From Roseomonas nitratireducens (GTDB lineage: Bacteria > Pseudomonadota > Alphaproteobacteria > Acetobacterales > Acetobacteraceae), in the NCBI RefSeq assembly GCF_017813355.1, contig NZ_JAGIYZ010000025.1:1-58316 (forward strand): DNA of 58,316 nucleotides, read 5' to 3'. The translations under genes were made by a program, and so were the position numbers. Below the pieces are notes generated by a model that saw only the letters and a list, made by a program, of their open reading frames with translations, made no database searches and was not told the DNA's origin. Every line of letters begins with the position of its first letter. Within the stretch, counting starts at the first letter, position 1. Shown piece by piece: positions 41,511 to 51,340 of this stretch.

Positions 41511-42569
41511 ATGGAAGCCGATCGCACGACACCCCAGGCCAAGCCCCTGCTGCGCGCCCTCGCCGGCGAAGCCGTCTGGCCGCCCCCTGCCTGGCTGATG
41601 CGCCAGGCCGGGCGCTACCTGCCCGAATACCGCGAGGTCCGGGCCCAGGCCGGCGACTTCGTCAGCCTCTGCACCAACCCGCAGCTCGCGGCCGAGGTCA
41701 CGCTCCAGCCGATCCGGCGCTACGGGATGGAAGCCTCGATCCTGTTCTCCGACATCCTGATGGTGCCTTGGGCGCTCGGCCAGCCGCTCCGCTTCGCCGA
41801 GGGCGAAGGCCCGCTGCTCGAGCCGCTGCGCGACGCCGACGCGATCGCAGCGCTCGATCCTTCCGTGGTGGTGGCGCGCTCGGCCCCGATCATGGAGACC
41901 GTCGCGCGGGTGCGCGAAGGCCTGGCGGCCGAGGCGCCGCGCACCACGCTGATCGGCTTCGCCGGCGGCTGCTTCACCGTCGCCTGCTACATGCTCGAGG
42001 GGAAGGGATCGAAGGAATTCCCCGCCGCGCGCGGCCTTGCCTACGCCGACCCGGCGCTGTTCGGGCGGCTGATCCGCACGTTGCAGGAAGCGACGGCGGA
42101 ATACCTCGTTGCTCAGGTGGAAGCAGGCGCCGAGAGCCTGATGATCTTCGATTCCTGGGCCGGCATGCTCTCCCCCGGCCAGTTCCGCCGCTGGGTGATC
42201 GAGCCGACGGCGTCGATCCTGCGCACGCTGCGGCGGCGGTGCCCGGGCATCCCGGTGATCGGCTTCCCGCGGCTCGCCGGGCCGCTGCTGGCCGACTACG
42301 CGGCGCGGGCCGGCGTCGACGCTGTGGCGATGGACACCTCGATGGATCCGCGCTGGGCCGCGCAGGCCGTGCCGGAGACGATGGCCCTGCAGGGCAACCT
42401 CGATCCGCTGGCGCTGGTCGCCGGTGGCGCGGCGCTGGAAGCCGAGACACGGTCGATCCTCGCGGCGATGCGCGGGCGTCCGTACATCTTCAACCTCGGC
42501 CACGGCATTGTGCCGCAGACGCCGCCGGAGCACGTGACGAGCCTGATGCGGCTGCTGCGGTCCGCCTGA
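41511..42569 (+). CDS. hemE: Uroporphyrinogen decarboxylase
   Basis: A 352-aa enzyme that decarboxylates the four acetate side chains of uroporphyrinogen III in heme and corrinoid synthesis. [17 protein letters not shown] at the N-terminus carries the active-site Arg residues. [21 protein letters not shown] and the C-terminal [16 protein letters not shown] are family signatures. The ATG at 41511 is preferred over an in-frame TTG two codons upstream. Its TGA overlaps the dnaQ ATG by one nt. Confidence 0.96.
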   Translation: MEADRTTPQAKPLLRALAGEAVWPPPAWLMRQAGRYLPEYREVRAQAGDFVSLCTNPQLAAEVTLQPIRRYGMEASILFSDILMVPWALGQPLRFAEGEGPLLEPLRDADAIAALDPSVVVARSAPIMETVARVREGLAAEAPRTTLIGFAGGCFTVACYMLEGKGSKEFPAARGLAYADPALFGRLIRTLQEATAEYLVAQVEAGAESLMIFDSWAGMLSPGQFRRWVIEPTASILRTLRRRCPGIPVIGFPRLAGPLLADYAARAGVDAVAMDTSMDPRWAAQAVPETMALQGNLDPLALVAGGAALEAETRSILAAMRGRPYIFNLGHGIVPQTPPEHVTSLMRLLRSA

Positions 42570-43267
42570 TGCGGCAGGTGGTGCTGGACACGGAGACGAC
42601 GGGCCTCGACCCGCTGCAGGGCGACCGCGTGATCGAGGTCGCCGCGGTCGAGCTGGTCAACCTTCTCCCCACCGGCGCCAGCTTCCACCGGCTGGTGAAC
42701 CCGAAGCGCGACATCCCGGCGGAAGCCACGCGCGTCCATGGCTTCACCAATGCCGACCTCGAAGGCAAGCCGGGCTTCGAGGAGGTCGCCGAGGACCTGC
42801 TCGCCTTCCTCGGCGACTCCCCGATCATCGCCCACAACGCGCCCTTCGACTTCGGCTTCCTGGATGCGGAGCTGCTGCGCTGCGGGCGGAAGCCGCTCGA
42901 TCGATCGCGCATGGTCGACAGCCTGGACATGGCGAAGCAGCGCTATCCGGGCATGCCGAACAGCCTGGATGCGCTGTGCCGGCGGCTCGGCATCGACAAC
43001 TCGATGCGCACCTCCCACAACGCGGTGCTCGACTGCAAGCTGCTGGCCGAGGTCTATCTCGAGCTGATGGGCGGCAAGCAGCCGGGCTTCGAACTCGCGG
43101 CCGCGCTCGCCGGCAACGGGCCCGTGCTGGTGGATGGGGAGGCCGTGTCCTGGACCGCGCGCCCGATCGCCGTCCCGGATGACCGGGCCGCGGCGCATCA
43201 GGGCTTCGTCGCGTCCAAGCTGAAGGAAGCGATCTGGCTGAAGCCCCCCTTTGCGCCGGAGGCGTGA
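42569..43267 (+). CDS. dnaQ: DNA polymerase III epsilon subunit (3'-5' exonuclease)
   Basis: A 232-aa proofreading exonuclease. DEDDh motifs: Exo I DTETTG with Asp7 and Glu9, Exo [13 protein letters not shown], and Exo [11 protein letters not shown] with the His/Asp pair. It is coupled to hemE by a 1-nt TGATG overlap. In Caulobacter dnaQ also lies near the origin. The C-terminal part lacks recognisable features apart from the clamp-loader binding region expected in the family. Confidence 0.94.
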   Translation: MRQVVLDTETTGLDPLQGDRVIEVAAVELVNLLPTGASFHRLVNPKRDIPAEATRVHGFTNADLEGKPGFEEVAEDLLAFLGDSPIIAHNAPFDFGFLDAELLRCGRKPLDRSRMVDSLDMAKQRYPGMPNSLDALCRRLGIDNSMRTSHNAVLDCKLLAEVYLELMGGKQPGFELAAALAGNGPVLVDGEAVSWTARPIAVPDDRAAAHQGFVASKLKEAIWLKPPFAPEA

Positions 43268-43462
43268 ATGCGGGTCTTCCTCGGCCTGCTGCTCGGCTTC
43301 GTGCTCGGCTGGATCGCGACCTCGGCCGCGGCACTGACCTATGGCGAACTGGCGGGGGTCAGCCGGCGGGAAGGCGCCTTCGCCATGGGCGCCATCTTCC
43401 TGATGGGCCCGCTGGGCGGCGTCGCGGGCGCGATCCTCGGGGCCTGGCTGGCGCGCCGCTGA
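43268..43462 (+). CDS. Small two-helix membrane protein abutting dnaQ
   Basis: A 64-aa protein whose ATG begins directly after the dnaQ TGA. It has two predicted transmembrane helices (about residues 3-22, FLGLLLGFVLGWIATSAAAL, and 40-61, the glycine-rich GAIFLMGPLGGVAGAILGAW). It is too small and lacks motifs for a function. Perfect abutment makes translational coupling to dnaQ likely. It is followed by the convergent coaE, 4 bp away. Confidence 0.65.
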   Translation: MRVFLGLLLGFVLGWIATSAAALTYGELAGVSRREGAFAMGAIFLMGPLGGVAGAILGAWLARR

Positions 43463-43466
43463 AGCT

Positions 43467-44063
43467 CTAGGCCGGCGCGTCGCGCAGGCGCCGCACCAAC
43501 CGCCGGATCGCGGCCTGGGCGAAGAAGCGGCTGAGGCCGGTCGGAATCACCGCATCGGCATGGCGGCGCTTCTCGGCATCGGGCATCTGCCGCGCGCGGA
43601 TCGCGGCAAGCCGCTCCTCGGTCATGCCGCGGCGGCGCAACACCCGGGCCCGCTGCACGGCGTCCGGCGCGGAGACGATCACGACGCGGTCGACGCGCTT
43701 CTGGCCGCCCGTCTCCAGCAGCAGCGGCACGTCGAGCACCACCATGCGGCGCGCCGCGCGCCGGGCGGTCGCGAGGAAGCGTCGTTCCTCGTCCCGCACC
43801 AGCGGATGGACGATGCGTTCCAGCCGCGTCAGCGCATCCGGCTGTCCGAGCACCGCGGCACGCAGCGCTTCCCGATCCACCTGGCCATCGCGCACGCTGC
43901 CGGGGAAGGCCGCGCCGATCGGCGCGACGGCGCGGCCGCGCCGCCCTTGCAGCCTGTGCACCGCCGCATCCGCGTCGAAGACCGGCACGCCGAGCCGCCG
44001 GAAGGTGGCCGAGGCGGTGGACTTGCCCATCCCGATCCCGCCGGTGAGGCCGATGACGATCAT
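43467..44063 (-). CDS. coaE: Dephospho-CoA kinase
   Basis: A 198-aa P-loop kinase completing CoA synthesis. The Walker A GGIGMGKS is at residues 8-15, VFDADAAVHRL is the acceptor-binding DADxxxH motif, and VVLDVPLLLETG matches the family. It overlaps aroE by 4 nt (ATGA). coaE and aroE near dnaQ and hemE repeat the conserved alphaproteobacterial origin-proximal cluster. Confidence 0.95.
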   Translation of the reverse strand: MIVIGLTGGIGMGKSTASATFRRLGVPVFDADAAVHRLQGRRGRAVAPIGAAFPGSVRDGQVDREALRAAVLGQPDALTRLERIVHPLVRDEERRFLATARRAARRMVVLDVPLLLETGGQKRVDRVVIVSAPDAVQRARVLRRRGMTEERLAAIRARQMPDAEKRRHADAVIPTGLSRFFAQAAIRRLVRRLRDAPA

Positions 44064-44944
44064 CGCGGCGGGATGTCCGCGGCAACCACCTCCCGCAGCG
44101 CCGCGTCCACGACGGGTGCGACGCCGAACCAGGCCTCGAAGCCGGGCCGCGCCTGGTGCAGCAGCATGCCGAGCCCATCGACGGCGACCAGGCCACGCGC
44201 CCGCGCGGCCGCCAGCAGGGGCGTCTCCAGCGGCACATAGACGATGTCGACGACCACCGAGGCGGGCGAGAGAGGCGCGAGGTCGATGGCAAGCGGCGGT
44301 TGTCCCTGCATGCCGAGGGAAGTGGTGTTCACCAGCAGCGCAGCGTCGGAGAGCGGCGGCGCGTCGGCCACCGCGATCGGGCCACCGAGGTCGCGCGCCA
44401 AGGCTTCCGCTCGCGCCACGCTGCGGTTCACCAGCGTGACGCGCGGGCATCCGCCATCGAGCAGCGCGGCGGCAACGGCCCGGGCCGCGCCGCCGGCGCC
44501 CAGCAGCACGGCTGGGCCCCGCGCGGGCGACCAGCCGGGCGCGCCGGCCTTGACCGATTCCACGAAGCCGAACCCATCCGTGTTCGACCCGGTGATGCGC
44601 CCATCCTCGAAGACCAGCGTGTTCACCGCCCCGGCCCGCCGCGCCGTGGCGTCGACCGTATCGCATACGGCAAAGGCGGCTTCCTTGTGCGGGATCGTGA
44701 CATTGGCGCCGCGGAAGCCGAGATCGACCAGCGACCGCACCGCCGTCGCGAAACGGTCCGGATGCACCGGCAGCGGCACATAGGCGCCGTCGATGCCATG
44801 GCGTTGGAGCCATGTGCCGTGCAGGCGCGGGGATCGGGAATGCGAAACGGGCCAGCCGAGAACCCCGGCGAGGCGCGCGTGACCGGTGAGCAGGCGCATG
44901 TCGGGAGCAAGCATCGCCGGCGGCCCGCTGGCAAGGGCGGGCAT
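44060..44944 (-). CDS. aroE: Shikimate dehydrogenase (NADP+)
   Basis: A 294-aa enzyme reducing 3-dehydroshikimate. The shikimate-binding segment has GWPVSHSRSPRLHG and NVTIPHKEAAF with the catalytic Lys. The Rossmann motif is LLGAGGAARAVAAAL and NTDGFGFVE is conserved. The start is uncertain: the ATG at 44944 gives a 294-aa protein, while those at 44914 and 44899 would shorten it by 10 or 15 residues. None has a good ribosome binding site. It ends overlapping coaE and begins 4 bp after the GNAT gene. Confidence 0.93.
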   Translation of the reverse strand: MPALASGPPAMLAPDMRLLTGHARLAGVLGWPVSHSRSPRLHGTWLQRHGIDGAYVPLPVHPDRFATAVRSLVDLGFRGANVTIPHKEAAFAVCDTVDATARRAGAVNTLVFEDGRITGSNTDGFGFVESVKAGAPGWSPARGPAVLLGAGGAARAVAAALLDGGCPRVTLVNRSVARAEALARDLGGPIAVADAPPLSDAALLVNTTSLGMQGQPPLAIDLAPLSPASVVVDIVYVPLETPLLAAARARGLVAVDGLGMLLHQARPGFEAWFGVAPVVDAALREVVAADIPPR

Positions 44945-44948
44945 GGCC

Positions 44949-45722
44949 TCAGCCGAAGCGCAACGCGGGCAGCGCGTCCGCCGCGCGGACGAAGTAGCGG
45001 TAGCGATAGGCCTCCACGAGGCCGAGGCCGCGATTGAGCGCCAGGGAGGGCGCGTTGGTCGTCGCCACCTGGCAGAACAGCCATGTCGCGCCCTGCCGCG
45101 CCGCCCAGTCGGCCGCGGCGCGGACGGTCCGGGCGGCGAGGCCCTTGCGGCGATGCTCCGGCCGCACGGCGAGGTCGAAATAGGCGGCGAGCGGGCCGGA
45201 TGCGACGACCGAGGCGACCGACGCCGCCGCGCCATCCTCCCGCACCGTGATCCAGGCGCCGGGCACGGTCAGCAGCGGCGGCGTGCCTTCCTTCTCCCGC
45301 CGCCGGGCGGGCGTCTGGTGCTCGGCCGTCGCGGTCACCGCCATCCAGTCGGCGTCGGGCGCCGCCAGGGCCTCGGCCGCAGCGTCTGGCCTTGCGATCG
45401 CGGCGACCGGGGCGAGCAGGATCGCCGTCTCGTCCTTTTCCACATAGCCGCGCCCGGCGAGCAGCGCGGCCAGCCCCGGCGGGTCGAGCGGCGTGGAGCG
45501 GAAGCGCGGGGGCATGCCGAGCGCCGCGTAGCGCGCCTCGATCCGCGCGATCCGCGTCTCGAGATCAGGATGGGGAGAGGGGTCGAGCGAGGAGGCGGCA
45601 TTGGCGCGCCCCGTGCCGCCGGCGAAGGCGCGGACCACGAAGGGCCCGTCGAAGCCGGTGCGGGGGGCGGGCACGCAGGTCAGCGTCGCGCGTTCCAGCG
45701 CCGCCACGTCGGGCGGAGTCAC
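44949..45722 (-). CDS. GNAT family acetyltransferase
   Basis: A 257-aa protein whose C-terminal half is a GNAT domain: YFDLAVRPEHRRKGLAARTV gives the acetyl-CoA pyrophosphate-binding R/QxxGxG/A region, and ATTNAPSLALNRGLGL is motif B. The N-terminal half (about 1-130) is a second, diverged domain. Substrate unknown. It is in a run of overlapping genes (binding protein, GNAT, aroE, coaE); the binding-protein stop overlaps this ATG by 4 nt, in the minus-strand order binding protein then GNAT. Confidence 0.8.
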   Translation of the reverse strand: MTPPDVAALERATLTCVPAPRTGFDGPFVVRAFAGGTGRANAASSLDPSPHPDLETRIARIEARYAALGMPPRFRSTPLDPPGLAALLAGRGYVEKDETAILLAPVAAIARPDAAAEALAAPDADWMAVTATAEHQTPARRREKEGTPPLLTVPGAWITVREDGAAASVASVVASGPLAAYFDLAVRPEHRRKGLAARTVRAAADWAARQGATWLFCQVATTNAPSLALNRGLGLVEAYRYRYFVRAADALPALRFG

Positions 45723-46681
45723 GGCTGCAGGCCGAGCCGGCCGATCAGCATCTCCTCCATCCGCGCCGTCTCGGCGAGGAAGGCGGTATAGGCACCGCCG
45801 TCGCGGTAATCCTCGGTCATGTCGTGCCGTTCCAGCATGGCGCGCACCTCGGTCGTGCGCAGCGCGGCCAGGAAGGCATCGTGCAGCGCCGTCGCGGCCT
45901 CCGCGGGAAGGCCCGGCGGGGCGACGATGCCGAAGGGCGCGGTGACGGTCAGGCGATAGCCGAGTTCCCGCAGCGTCGGCGCGTCGGGCCAGCGGGGCAG
46001 GCGCTGCGCGCTCCAGACATGCATCCAGGCAGCCTCGCCATCCTGCACCAGCGCGCCGATGCGGACCGGGCCGGCCATGATGTCCACGTCGCCGGCCACC
46101 ACGGCGCGCGCGCCGTGCATCGTGCCGCGGAAGGGGACATGCACCGCCTGGATGCGTTCGCGCAGCAGCAGCCGCGCCATGGTCAGGTGCGGCGTCGAGT
46201 TCACGCCCGGCGTGCCGTAGGACAGCGTGCCCGGCTTCTCGCGCGCTTCCCGCAGGAAGCCGGCCCAGCCATCGGGGAAGCGGTCAGCCTTGGCGATGGC
46301 GCCATAGGCGCTGCCGGCGAGGCCGAGGATGGGCGTCGCGTCCCGCTCCGCCTCGAAGGGCAGGCCTTCCAGAAGCGCGGTGCGGATCGCCGAGTACGGC
46401 AATTGCGCGACGAGCCGCCCGTCCGAGGGCGCGGAAGCCAGCGCGGCGATGGCGCGGACCCCGCCGCGCCCAGGCTTGTTCTGCACGCGGATCGGCTGGC
46501 CGAGCCGCGCCCCGGCGGCCTCGGCGATCGCCCGCATGACATCGTCGTTCGACCCGCCCTCGGCGAAGGGAACGATGAGCGCAACCGGGCCGCCCGGCGT
46601 CCAGGCGGCGCCGGTCGGGCGGGCGATGGCGGGCAGGGTGATGGCGCCGAGGACGAAGCTTCGGCGCGCGATCCCTGGCAT
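45719..46681 (-). CDS. Tripartite tricarboxylate transporter substrate-binding protein (Bug family)
   Basis: A 320-aa periplasmic binding protein. The N-terminus MPGIARRSFVLGAITLPAI has an RRSF motif, so Tat-type export is possible. Family motifs are ALIVPFAEGGSNDDVMRAIA and RVQNKPGRGGVRAIAALA at the start of the mature protein. Ligand unknown, often carboxylates. No TctA or TctB membrane genes lie nearby, as is typical for the expanded Bug families in this group. It is 5'-most in the overlapping operon with GNAT, aroE and coaE and diverges from murJ. Confidence 0.88.
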   Translation of the reverse strand: MPGIARRSFVLGAITLPAIARPTGAAWTPGGPVALIVPFAEGGSNDDVMRAIAEAAGARLGQPIRVQNKPGRGGVRAIAALASAPSDGRLVAQLPYSAIRTALLEGLPFEAERDATPILGLAGSAYGAIAKADRFPDGWAGFLREAREKPGTLSYGTPGVNSTPHLTMARLLLRERIQAVHVPFRGTMHGARAVVAGDVDIMAGPVRIGALVQDGEAAWMHVWSAQRLPRWPDAPTLRELGYRLTVTAPFGIVAPPGLPAEAATALHDAFLAALRTTEVRAMLERHDMTEDYRDGGAYTAFLAETARMEEMLIGRLGLQP

Positions 46682-46799
46682 GCGGACGGCGTCTCCCCGG
46701 TCGGGACAAGACGCGCAATTTGCCTCGTCCGGGCCTGACGCGCCAGGGGGGGCCATGGCGTGCCTTGCTTCCGCCGGGAAGCGCGGGCAGAGGGCGCGG

Positions 46800-48356
46800 A
46801 TGCTCCGTTCCGTGATGACCGTCGGCGCCTGGACCATGGCGAGCCGCATCCTCGGCTTTGCGCGCGACATCATGATCGCCGCGCGGCTCGGCGCCGGGCC
46901 GGTGGCAGATGCCTTCTTCGTCGCGCTCAAGCTGCCGAACCTGTTCCGCCGGCTGTTCGGGGAGGGCGCCTTCAACGCCGCCTTCGTGCCCGCCTTTGCC
47001 GGCGCGCTGGTGAAGGAAGGCCAGGATGCGGCGCGCGACCTGGCAGAGCGGATGAGTGCGCTGCTCGCGCTGTGGCTCGGACTGCTGACGGTGCTCGGCC
47101 TGGTCTTCATGCCGCAGGTGCTGGCGCTGCTCGCACCCGGCTTCCGGGCGGAACCCGAGAAATTCGCGCTGGCGGTGGAGCTGACGCGCATCACCTTCGG
47201 CTACCTGCCGCTGATCTGCCTCGTCGCGCTGATCTCGGGCGTGCTGAACGCGCTGGACCGCTTCGCGGCTGCGGCGGCGGCGCCGGTCTTCTTCAACCTG
47301 TTCCTGATGGCGGCGCTGGTGGGCCTTGCCCCGCATGTCGCGACGCCGGGGCATGCGCTGGCCTGGGGCGTGCTCGCATCGGGCTTCGTGCAACTGGCGA
47401 TGGTTTGGTTCGCGGCGCGGCAGGCGGGCATGGCGCTGCGGCTGCTGCGCCCGCCGGCGCTGACGCCCCCGGTGCGGGAGGTGCTGCGGAAGATGGCGCC
47501 CGGCGTGCTTGGGGCGGGCGTCACGCAGATCAACCTGGCGGTCGATGTGGTGATCGCGTCGATGCTGCCCTCGGGGGCGGTCTCCTACCTCTATTACGCC
47601 GACCGTGTGGTGCAGCTGCCCCTCGGCGTGGTCGGCGCGGCGCTGGGGACGGCGCTCTTGCCGCTGCTGGCGCGGCAGTTGCGCGGCGGGCAGAGCCTCT
47701 CGGCGCATCGGAGCCTCAACCGGGGCGTCGAACTGGCGCTGCTGCTGGCGCTTCCGGCAGCGGCGGGCCTCGCAGCGGCGGCGATGCCGATCATGGCCGC
47801 GCTGTTCCAGCGCGGCGCCTTCGGGGAAGCCGCGGCGGCGGCGAGCGCGGCGGCGGTGATGGCCTATGCCCTCGGGCTGCCGGCCTTCGTGCTGGTGAAG
47901 GTCTTCGCGCCCGGCTTCTTCGCCCGTGGCGACACGGCGACGCCGGTGAAGATCGGGCTGTTCGTTGTGGCCCTGAACCTCGCGCTGAACCTGCTGTTCA
48001 TGGGGCCGCTCGGCCATGTCGGTGTGGCGCTGGCGACGGCGCTGGCGGCCTGGGTGAACGCTGGGCTGCTCGCCTGGCTGCTGGTGCGGCGCGGCGCCTA
48101 TGTGGTGGACCGCCGGGCGCGGCGGCGGGTGCCGCGCATGCTGGCCGCCGCGACGGTGATGGGCATCGTCGTGGCGCTGCTCGCCTGGGCCCTGCCCGTC
48201 GGCGCGACGTCCCTGGCGCGGGCCGCGGTGGCGGCGACGGTGATCGGCGCGGGGGGCGTGGTCTTCACCGCGGCGGGGATCGCGCTCGGGGCCTTCGATC
48301 CTCGGGAAGTGTGGGGGATGTTGCGGCGGAAGCGGGCGAAGGGCGGGGCGGGGTGA
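46800..48356 (+). CDS. murJ: Lipid II flippase MurJ
   Basis: A 518-aa MOP-family membrane protein with about 14 helices that flips lipid II across the inner membrane for peptidoglycan synthesis. The N-terminal region has TMASRILGFARDIMIAARLG and FFVALKLPNLFRRLFGEGAF, the MurJ hallmark. The ATG at 46800 (MLRSVMTVG) fits the usual start. murJ followed by trpS is a common alphaproteobacterial order, here convergent with trpS. Confidence 0.95.
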   Translation: MLRSVMTVGAWTMASRILGFARDIMIAARLGAGPVADAFFVALKLPNLFRRLFGEGAFNAAFVPAFAGALVKEGQDAARDLAERMSALLALWLGLLTVLGLVFMPQVLALLAPGFRAEPEKFALAVELTRITFGYLPLICLVALISGVLNALDRFAAAAAAPVFFNLFLMAALVGLAPHVATPGHALAWGVLASGFVQLAMVWFAARQAGMALRLLRPPALTPPVREVLRKMAPGVLGAGVTQINLAVDVVIASMLPSGAVSYLYYADRVVQLPLGVVGAALGTALLPLLARQLRGGQSLSAHRSLNRGVELALLLALPAAAGLAAAAMPIMAALFQRGAFGEAAAAASAAAVMAYALGLPAFVLVKVFAPGFFARGDTATPVKIGLFVVALNLALNLLFMGPLGHVGVALATALAAWVNAGLLAWLLVRRGAYVVDRRARRRVPRMLAAATVMGIVVALLAWALPVGATSLARAAVAATVIGAGGVVFTAAGIALGAFDPREVWGMLRRKRAKGGAG

Positions 48357-48400
48357 ACCGCCCCCTCGCGCCCTTCCCGGTCCGCCTTCAGGCGGGCTGA

Positions 48401-48418
48401 CGCCCCCCTCGGGGGGCG
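48401..48418. terminator. GC hairpin between convergent murJ and trpS
   Basis: CGCCCCCC (48401-48408) and GGGGGGCG (48411-48418) form a near-continuous palindrome. A second stem CCGCC/GGCGG lies just upstream (48382-48394). There is no T-tract. Its place between converging genes fits a bidirectional transcription stop. Confidence 0.4.
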
Positions 48419-48434
48419 CAGCGAACGCCGTCGG

Positions 48435-49436
48435 TTACCGCGCCGGCAGGAAACCCACGATCTCCCGCGCGCGCTTCATGATCGGCTCCGCGATCTCCCG
48501 CGCCCGGTCCGCGCCCAGGTGCAGCGCGGCGTCCAGCGCGAAGGGGTCGTCCAGCAGCCGCTTCATCTCGGCCGCGATCGGCTGCAGATGCGCCACCAGC
48601 GCGTCGGTCAGCGTGGACTTGAACGGGCCGAAGCCCTGCCCGCCATGCTCGCGCAGCACGTTCTCGGGCAACGTGCCGGTGATGGCGGCCAGGATGCCCA
48701 CCAGGTTGCGCGCCTCCGGCCGCCCTTCCAGGCCCGCCATGTGGTCCGGCAGCGGCTCCGGGTCCGTCTTGGCGCGGCGGATCTTCAGCGCGATCGTGTC
48801 GGCATCGTCGGTCAGGTTGATGCGCGACTGGTCGGACGGGTCCGACTTCGACATCTTCTTCGTGCCGTCGCGCAGCGACATCACGCGGGCGGCGACCCCC
48901 TGGATCAGCGGCTCGATCGTCGGGAAGAACTCCACGCCGTAGTCGTGGTTGAACTTCTGCGCGATGTCGTTGGCGAGCTCGAGATGCTGCTTCTGGTCGT
49001 CGCCGACCGGCACCTTCGTCGCGTGATAGGCCAGGATATCGGCCGCCATCAGGTTCGGATACACGTAGAGCCCGGCGGAAGCGGCCTCCCGGTCCTTGCC
49101 GGCCTTGTCCTTGAACTGCGTCATGCGGTTCAGCCAGCCGAGCCGCGCGATGCAGTTGAAGATCCAGCCGAGCTCGGCATGCGCGCCGACATGGCTCTGC
49201 ACGAACAGGGTGCAGCGCTTCGGGTCGAGCCCGCAGGCGATCAGCGCCGCGGCCATCTCCCGCGTCTGGCGCGTGAGTTCCTTCGGGTCCTGCCAGACCG
49301 TGATGGCGTGCAGATCGACGACGCAGTAGATCGCCTCCGCCTGGTCCTGCAGCGGCACCCAGTTGCGGATGGCGCCGAGGTAGTTGCCGAGGGTGGGCAC
49401 GCCGGAGGGCTGGATGCCTGAAAAGACGCGGCTCAT
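48435..49436 (-). CDS. trpS: Tryptophan-tRNA ligase
   Basis: A 333-aa class I aminoacyl-tRNA synthetase charging tRNA-Trp. [20 protein letters not shown] contains the HIGH-type motif and [10 protein letters not shown] is KMSKS. Length matches the bacterial enzyme. No regulatory leader such as a T-box or attenuator was visible upstream (49437-49572). Confidence 0.97.
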   Translation of the reverse strand: MSRVFSGIQPSGVPTLGNYLGAIRNWVPLQDQAEAIYCVVDLHAITVWQDPKELTRQTREMAAALIACGLDPKRCTLFVQSHVGAHAELGWIFNCIARLGWLNRMTQFKDKAGKDREAASAGLYVYPNLMAADILAYHATKVPVGDDQKQHLELANDIAQKFNHDYGVEFFPTIEPLIQGVAARVMSLRDGTKKMSKSDPSDQSRINLTDDADTIALKIRRAKTDPEPLPDHMAGLEGRPEARNLVGILAAITGTLPENVLREHGGQGFGPFKSTLTDALVAHLQPIAAEMKRLLDDPFALDAALHLGADRAREIAEPIMKRAREIVGFLPAR

Positions 49437-49572
49437 CGCGAGGGGACCGTCTGCCTGGATGGGGCCGGCGTGATCCCGCGCCGGGGCGGGGGCGTCAAGC
49501 CCGGGAGGGGGCGGCAGGGATCGCGCGGCGGGTTCGAGGACCTCTCACCTGGCGCGGGGCCGCGGCCGCCGT

Positions 49573-50247
49573 TCAGGCCGGCGTCTCCCGATGCCCGAAG
49601 ATCGCGGTCCCCACGCGCACATGCGTAGCGCCTTCCGCGATCGCGGCCTCGAAATCCCCGCTCATGCCCATCGACAGCACCGCCAGGCCGTGACGCCCCG
49701 CCAGCTCCCGCAGATACGCGAAATGCGGGCGCGGGTCGGCATCGACCGGCGGGATGCACATCAGCCCGGTCACCGGCAGGCCGTGTTCCTCCCGCGCGGC
49801 GCGGATGAAGGCATCCGCCTCCGCGCGCGGCACGCCGGATTTCTGCGTCTCGTCGCCGGTGTTCACCTGCACCAGGCAATCCGGCCGGCGGCCTTCCTTG
49901 GCCATGGCCTCGGCGATGGCGGTGGCGAGCTTCGGACGGTCGATCGTCTCGATCACGTCGGCCACGCGCACGGCGTCGCGCGCCTTGTTGGTCTGCAGCC
50001 CGCCGATGATGTGCAGCCGAAGCGCCGGATGCGCCGCGCGCAGTCCGGGGAATTTTGACTGCGCCTCCTGCACCCGGTTCTCCCCGAACACGGTCTGGCC
50101 AGCGGCCAGGGCCGCGACCACGGCGTCCTGCGGATGCGTCTTGGACACGGCGACGAGCGTCACGCTGCCCGGCGGGCGGCCGGCGCGGGCGGTCGCGTCC
50201 TCGATGCGGGCGCGGATGGCGGCGAGGCGGGTGGCGATGTCGGTCAT
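49573..50247 (-). CDS. yggS: PLP homeostasis protein (YggS/PROSC family)
   Basis: A 224-aa PLP-binding TIM-barrel protein that controls free pyridoxal phosphate. VTLVAVSKTHP carries the PLP lysine, FGENRVQEAQSKF and LHIIGGLQTNKAR (usually HFIGxLQxNK) are conserved, and SMGMSGDFEAAIAEGATHVRVG is the C-terminal signature. It diverges from hisB across an 88-bp spacer. Confidence 0.95.
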   Translation of the reverse strand: MTDIATRLAAIRARIEDATARAGRPPGSVTLVAVSKTHPQDAVVAALAAGQTVFGENRVQEAQSKFPGLRAAHPALRLHIIGGLQTNKARDAVRVADVIETIDRPKLATAIAEAMAKEGRRPDCLVQVNTGDETQKSGVPRAEADAFIRAAREEHGLPVTGLMCIPPVDADPRPHFAYLRELAGRHGLAVLSMGMSGDFEAAIAEGATHVRVGTAIFGHRETPA

Positions 50248-50335
50248 GCGGTGAAATTAGCACCGCGCGCGCCGCCGGGCAGGCCACGCCCGCCATTTGT
50301 TGCGGAGCCCCGCCGCGCGGCGTAGGAAGCGCGAC

Positions 50336-50950
50336 ATGGAAGGCCTGTCCGCCCCGCCCCGCCGCGCCGAGATCGTCCGCGAAACGGCCGAGACATCGAT
50401 CCGCGTCGCCATCGACCTCGACGGCGCCGGCCGTGCCGAGATCGCGACCGGCATCGGCTTCCTCGACCACATGCTGACCGCGCTCGCCCGCCATTCGCTG
50501 ATCGACATGACCGTCGCGGCCAAGGGCGACCTGCACATCGATTTCCACCACACCGCCGAGGATGTGGGCATCGTGCTCGGCCAGGCGATCCGCAAGGCGC
50601 TGGCCGACAAGCGCGGCATACGCCGCTATGGCGCCGCCCTGCTGCCGATGGACGAGGCGCTGGCCGAATGCGCCATCGACATCTCCGGCCGCCCCTTCCT
50701 CGCCTGGTCCGTCCCCTTCGCCCGCGACAAGGTGGGGGAGATGGACACCGAGCTGTTCGAGGAATTCTTCCGCGCCCTTGCCTTCAACGCGGGCATCACC
50801 CTGCACATGACCTTGAAGGCGGGCACCAACGCGCACCATGTCGCAGAGGCCTGCTTCAAGGCCGCGGCGCGCGCCCTGCGGCAGGCCGTCGAACCCGACG
50901 CGCGGGCCGGCGGCGCCATCCCCTCGACCAAGGGCGTTCTGGAGGGCTGA
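50336..50950 (+). CDS. hisB: Imidazoleglycerol-phosphate dehydratase
   Basis: A 204-aa monofunctional IGP dehydratase (step 6 of histidine synthesis). Metal-binding motifs are [26 protein letters not shown] and [13 protein letters not shown], with the paired histidines. AGGAA precedes the ATG by 7 nt. It starts the plus-strand his cluster; the next gene (DUF2628) starts 2 nt after its stop. Confidence 0.96.
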   Translation: MEGLSAPPRRAEIVRETAETSIRVAIDLDGAGRAEIATGIGFLDHMLTALARHSLIDMTVAAKGDLHIDFHHTAEDVGIVLGQAIRKALADKRGIRRYGAALLPMDEALAECAIDISGRPFLAWSVPFARDKVGEMDTELFEEFFRALAFNAGITLHMTLKAGTNAHHVAEACFKAAARALRQAVEPDARAGGAIPSTKGVLEG

Positions 50951-50952
50951 GG

Positions 50953-51327
50953 ATGCGCGTCTGGACCGTGCATGCGCGACCTCCCTCCCAGCGAAGGGGG
51001 GGCGAGACCCTCCTGGTGCGCGACGGCTTCGCCTGGGGCGCGCTGCTGGCGCCGACCATCTGGTTCCTGTCGAACCGCCTGATCGCCCTCGCCGCCATCC
51101 ATGCCGCGGCCTGCATCGCGCTGGCGGCGACGCTGCCGGGGCCGGTGGCCGGCCCGCTGCTTCTCGGCCTGAACCTGTTCATTGGTTTCGAGGCACGAAA
51201 CCTGCAAGCCTGGTGGCTCGGCCTGCGCGGCTGGCGCACCGAAGGCGTCGTCATGGGACGGGACGAGGAAGCGGCCTTCCTCCACCTCGCCTCCTGGCGG
51301 CCGGACCTCGCGCGGGTCGCGCGATGA
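50953..51327 (+). CDS. DUF2628 family small membrane protein in the his cluster
   Basis: A 124-aa protein starting MRVWTVHARP, typical of DUF2628. It has two or three hydrophobic segments around LLAPTIWFLSNRLIAL and LLLGLNLFIGFEARNLQAW. Function unknown. DUF2628 genes between hisB and hisH recur in alphaproteobacteria, so cotranscription with histidine genes is likely but not mechanistically explained. Confidence 0.78.
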   Translation: MRVWTVHARPPSQRRGGETLLVRDGFAWGALLAPTIWFLSNRLIALAAIHAAACIALAATLPGPVAGPLLLGLNLFIGFEARNLQAWWLGLRGWRTEGVVMGRDEEAAFLHLASWRPDLARVAR

Positions 51328-51340
51328 CGGGGGGCAGTCC

